A stretch of 32,686 nt of DNA from Actinomyces denticolens (GTDB taxonomy: Bacteria; Actinomycetota; Actinomycetes; Actinomycetales; Actinomycetaceae), in assembly GCF_002072185.1 (NCBI RefSeq), contig NZ_MVIW01000030.1:1-32686 (forward strand), written 5' to 3'. Position numbers and translations under genes: made by a program. Positions 31,302 to 32,686 of this stretch are shown piece by piece (positions within the stretch are counted from its first letter, which is position 1; each line of letters begins with the position of its first letter). A model generated the notes under the pieces. It was not told the DNA's origin and searched no databases. It worked only from the letters and a program-made list of their open reading frames with translations.

Positions 31302-32686
31302 TCAGGGTGCGGGCGGGGCTGAGCGTGCCGACTGCGCGGCCCTGACGAGCAGTCGCAGCAGGGCGACGGCGCCGGCCTTGTCCAGGGGCTCGTTGTTGTT
31401 GCCGCATTTGGGGGACTGGATGCAGCTGGGGCAGCCGGTGGCGCAGCGGCACTGGGCGATGACGTCGAGCGTGGCCGCCAGCCAGCGCGCCCCGGCCCGG
31501 TGGCCGCGCTCCGCGAAGCCCGCGCCCCCGGCGGCGCCGTCATGGACGAATACGGTGGGGCGCATGGTCTGGGGGTGCAGGGCGGTCGACAGTCCGCCGA
31601 TGTCCCAGCGGTCGCAGGTGGCCAGGAGGGGGAGGATGCCGATGGAGGCGTGCTCGGCGGCGTGCAGGGCGCCGGGCAGTCGGGCCGGGGTGACGCCGAT
31701 GGCCTCGCAGGCCTCGAGGGGGATCGTCCACCAGACGGCGGCGGTGGGCAGGACGCGCTCGGGCATGTCCAGCGGGTGCTGGGAGATCACCTCCATGCGG
31801 GGCAGGGCGAGTTTGTTGTAGCCGGTGACCTGGCTGGTCACCTCCACGCTCCCGAGGCTCCAGGTGATGCCGTCGCCCCAGGTCTCGGTGCTCCGCTCGG
31901 CGAGGATGCGCACGCTGGAGCGCTCGCGGGCCCGGGTCCGGTAGCCGACGGCCGGGCGCGGGGTGACGATGGCGGCCTCCTCGGTGAGCTCCTCGACGAC
32001 GTAGGCGCGCCCCTGGTGCATGTAGACGGCGCCGGCATGGAGGGAGGAGTCGGCGCCGGCGCCCGGTGCGGTGCCGATGACGGTGCCGGAGGCGGACTCG
32101 ACGATGGGGACTTCGGGCGGGCCGTCCCCGCGCAGGGTGGTGAGGTCCTGGGGGCGCCCGGGCAGGGCGGCGTTCCAGAACCAGCCGGTGGGGCGCCGCC
32201 GCAGTGCCCCGCGCTCGGCGAGGTCGGCCAGGAGGCTCTCGTCCGGCAGGCCGAAGAGGTCGAGGTCGGCCTCGCGAAGGGGGGCCTCGGAGGCGGCCGC
32301 GCACAGGTGCGGGGCGAGGACGTAGGGGTTGGCGGGGTCGAAGACGGTGGCCTCGGGGGCGGTGAGGACATCCTCGGGGTGATGGACGAGGTAGGCGTCG
32401 AGGGGGTTGTCGGAGGCGATGAGGACGGCGACGCCGGGACTGCCCGCGCGTCCGGCGCGCCCGGCCTGCTGGCCCAGCGAGACGCGGGTGCCGGGCCACC
32501 CGGCGATGAGGACGGCGTCCAGGCCGGTCACGTCGATGCCCAGCTCGAGGGCGTTCGTGGTGGCCAGTGCCCGCAGGCGGCCCTGGCGCAGGTCCGTCTC
32601 CAGGGCTCGGCGCTCCTCCGGCAGGTAGCCGCCCCGATAGGCGGCGACGGCGTCCGCCAAGTCGGCCAGTGGCGGGCCGGAGCGGG
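31302..32686 (-). CDS. DEAD/DEAH helicase with DUF1998-type zinc-binding C-terminus, 5' truncated
   Basis: About 460 residues of the C-terminal part are visible; the frame is open to the right edge, so the start and first helicase lobe lie outside. ALATTNALELGIDVTGLDAVLIAG and LGQQAGRAGRAG are motifs V and VI of the second RecA lobe. The C-terminus carries the DUF1998-type signature VHDGAAGGAGFAERG and a cysteine cluster CRCATGCPSCIQSPKC, a zinc site typical of MrfA/YprA-like and Rv3649-like proteins. Relatives are 3'-5' DNA helicases linked to DNA repair. In actinobacteria the orthologue often sits beside Tad pilus genes; here it points toward the Tad cluster at 17287-18412 but is ~13 kb away. 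Confidence 0.9.
   Translation of the reverse strand, partial: RSGPPLADLADAVAAYRGGYLPEERRALETDLRQGRLRALATTNALELGIDVTGLDAVLIAGWPGTRVSLGQQAGRAGRAGSPGVAVLIASDNPLDAYLVHHPEDVLTAPEATVFDPANPYVLAPHLCAAASEAPLREADLDLFGLPDESLLADLAERGALRRRPTGWFWNAALPGRPQDLTTLRGDGPPEVPIVESASGTVIGTAPGAGADSSLHAGAVYMHQGRAYVVEELTEEAAIVTPRPAVGYRTRARERSSVRILAERSTETWGDGITWSLGSVEVTSQVTGYNKLALPRMEVISQHPLDMPERVLPTAAVWWTIPLEACEAIGVTPARLPGALHAAEHASIGILPLLATCDRWDIGGLSTALHPQTMRPTVFVHDGAAGGAGFAERGHRAGARWLAATLDVIAQCRCATGCPSCIQSPKCGNNNEPLDKAGAVALLRLLVRAAQSARSAPPAP

Noticed and set aside
29427-31322. Long plus-strand frame opposite the exporter subunit
   Set aside because: It is antisense to a clear ABC exporter and its translation is dominated by Gly, Asp, His and Glu without domains. 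The plus-strand frame at 27064-28851, opposite the other subunit, is rejected for the same reason.

Overview
The window is very GC-rich (about 70% or more by eye), with strongly GC-biased third codon positions and open frames on both strands almost everywhere. The gene content points to an actinobacterium, most likely a relative of Actinomyces or Schaalia. The supporting genes are GPP34-family proteins, a DUF4921 protein, DUF4244/TadE pilus genes, a helicase of the 'helicase/secretion neighbourhood' type, and many starts that look leaderless. No rRNA, tRNA, CRISPR array or intact insertion sequence was found. The genus is an inference.

Layout: (1) 1-2784 holds the end of a two-domain ABC permease and its ATPase, a thiamine/iron-type importer whose binding-protein gene would lie upstream. 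(2) 2785-3465 is a 0.7-kb gap with repeats but no convincing gene. (3) 3466-8885 holds a 1471-residue TPR protein split by a long Pro/Ala/Ser-rich segment, then a glutathionyl-hydroquinone-reductase-like thiol transferase. (4) 9026-13243, minus strand, holds in transcription order vapB, an internally deleted vapC, three GPP34 paralogues and a GalT/HIT-fold DUF4921 protein. (5) 13387-17073 is a SWIM-SNF2 ATPase. (6) 17287-18412 is a tight three-gene Tad pilin cluster (DUF4244, TadE, TadE-like) with no tadA/B/C beside it. (7) 18611-23827 encodes a 1738-residue HEPN-DUF4011-SF1 helicase-nuclease-DUF3320 protein, probably anti-phage, preceded by three 22-bp-spaced iterons. (8) 23875-25158 is a divergent NmrA-like reductase / HxlR regulator pair. 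(9) 25317-27047 is a CPA2-type antiporter with a basic coiled-coil tail. (10) 27244-31085, minus strand, is a heterodimeric ABC exporter with one degenerate ATP site. (11) From 31302 to the right edge is the 3' part of a DUF1998-type DEAD/DEAH helicase.

Two patterns tie the window together. First, many single-gene units begin with a TAnnnT-like -10 box placed 6 or 7 bases before the start codon and have no Shine-Dalgarno sequence. This predicts leaderless transcripts for all three GPP34 genes, DUF4921, vapB, the SNF2 gene, hxlR and the exporter operon. Multi-gene or UTR-bearing units instead have clear Shine-Dalgarno sequences. Second, the Tad cluster and the terminal helicase are convergent, as I recall them being in other actinobacteria, but here about 13 kb of unrelated accessory genes lies between them. 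The defence-like gene is at the left border of that block.

The strongest candidates for new biology are the iteron-controlled HEPN-helicase-nuclease, the tandem GPP34 family with cloned promoter architecture, and the antitoxin retained beside a crippled toxin.
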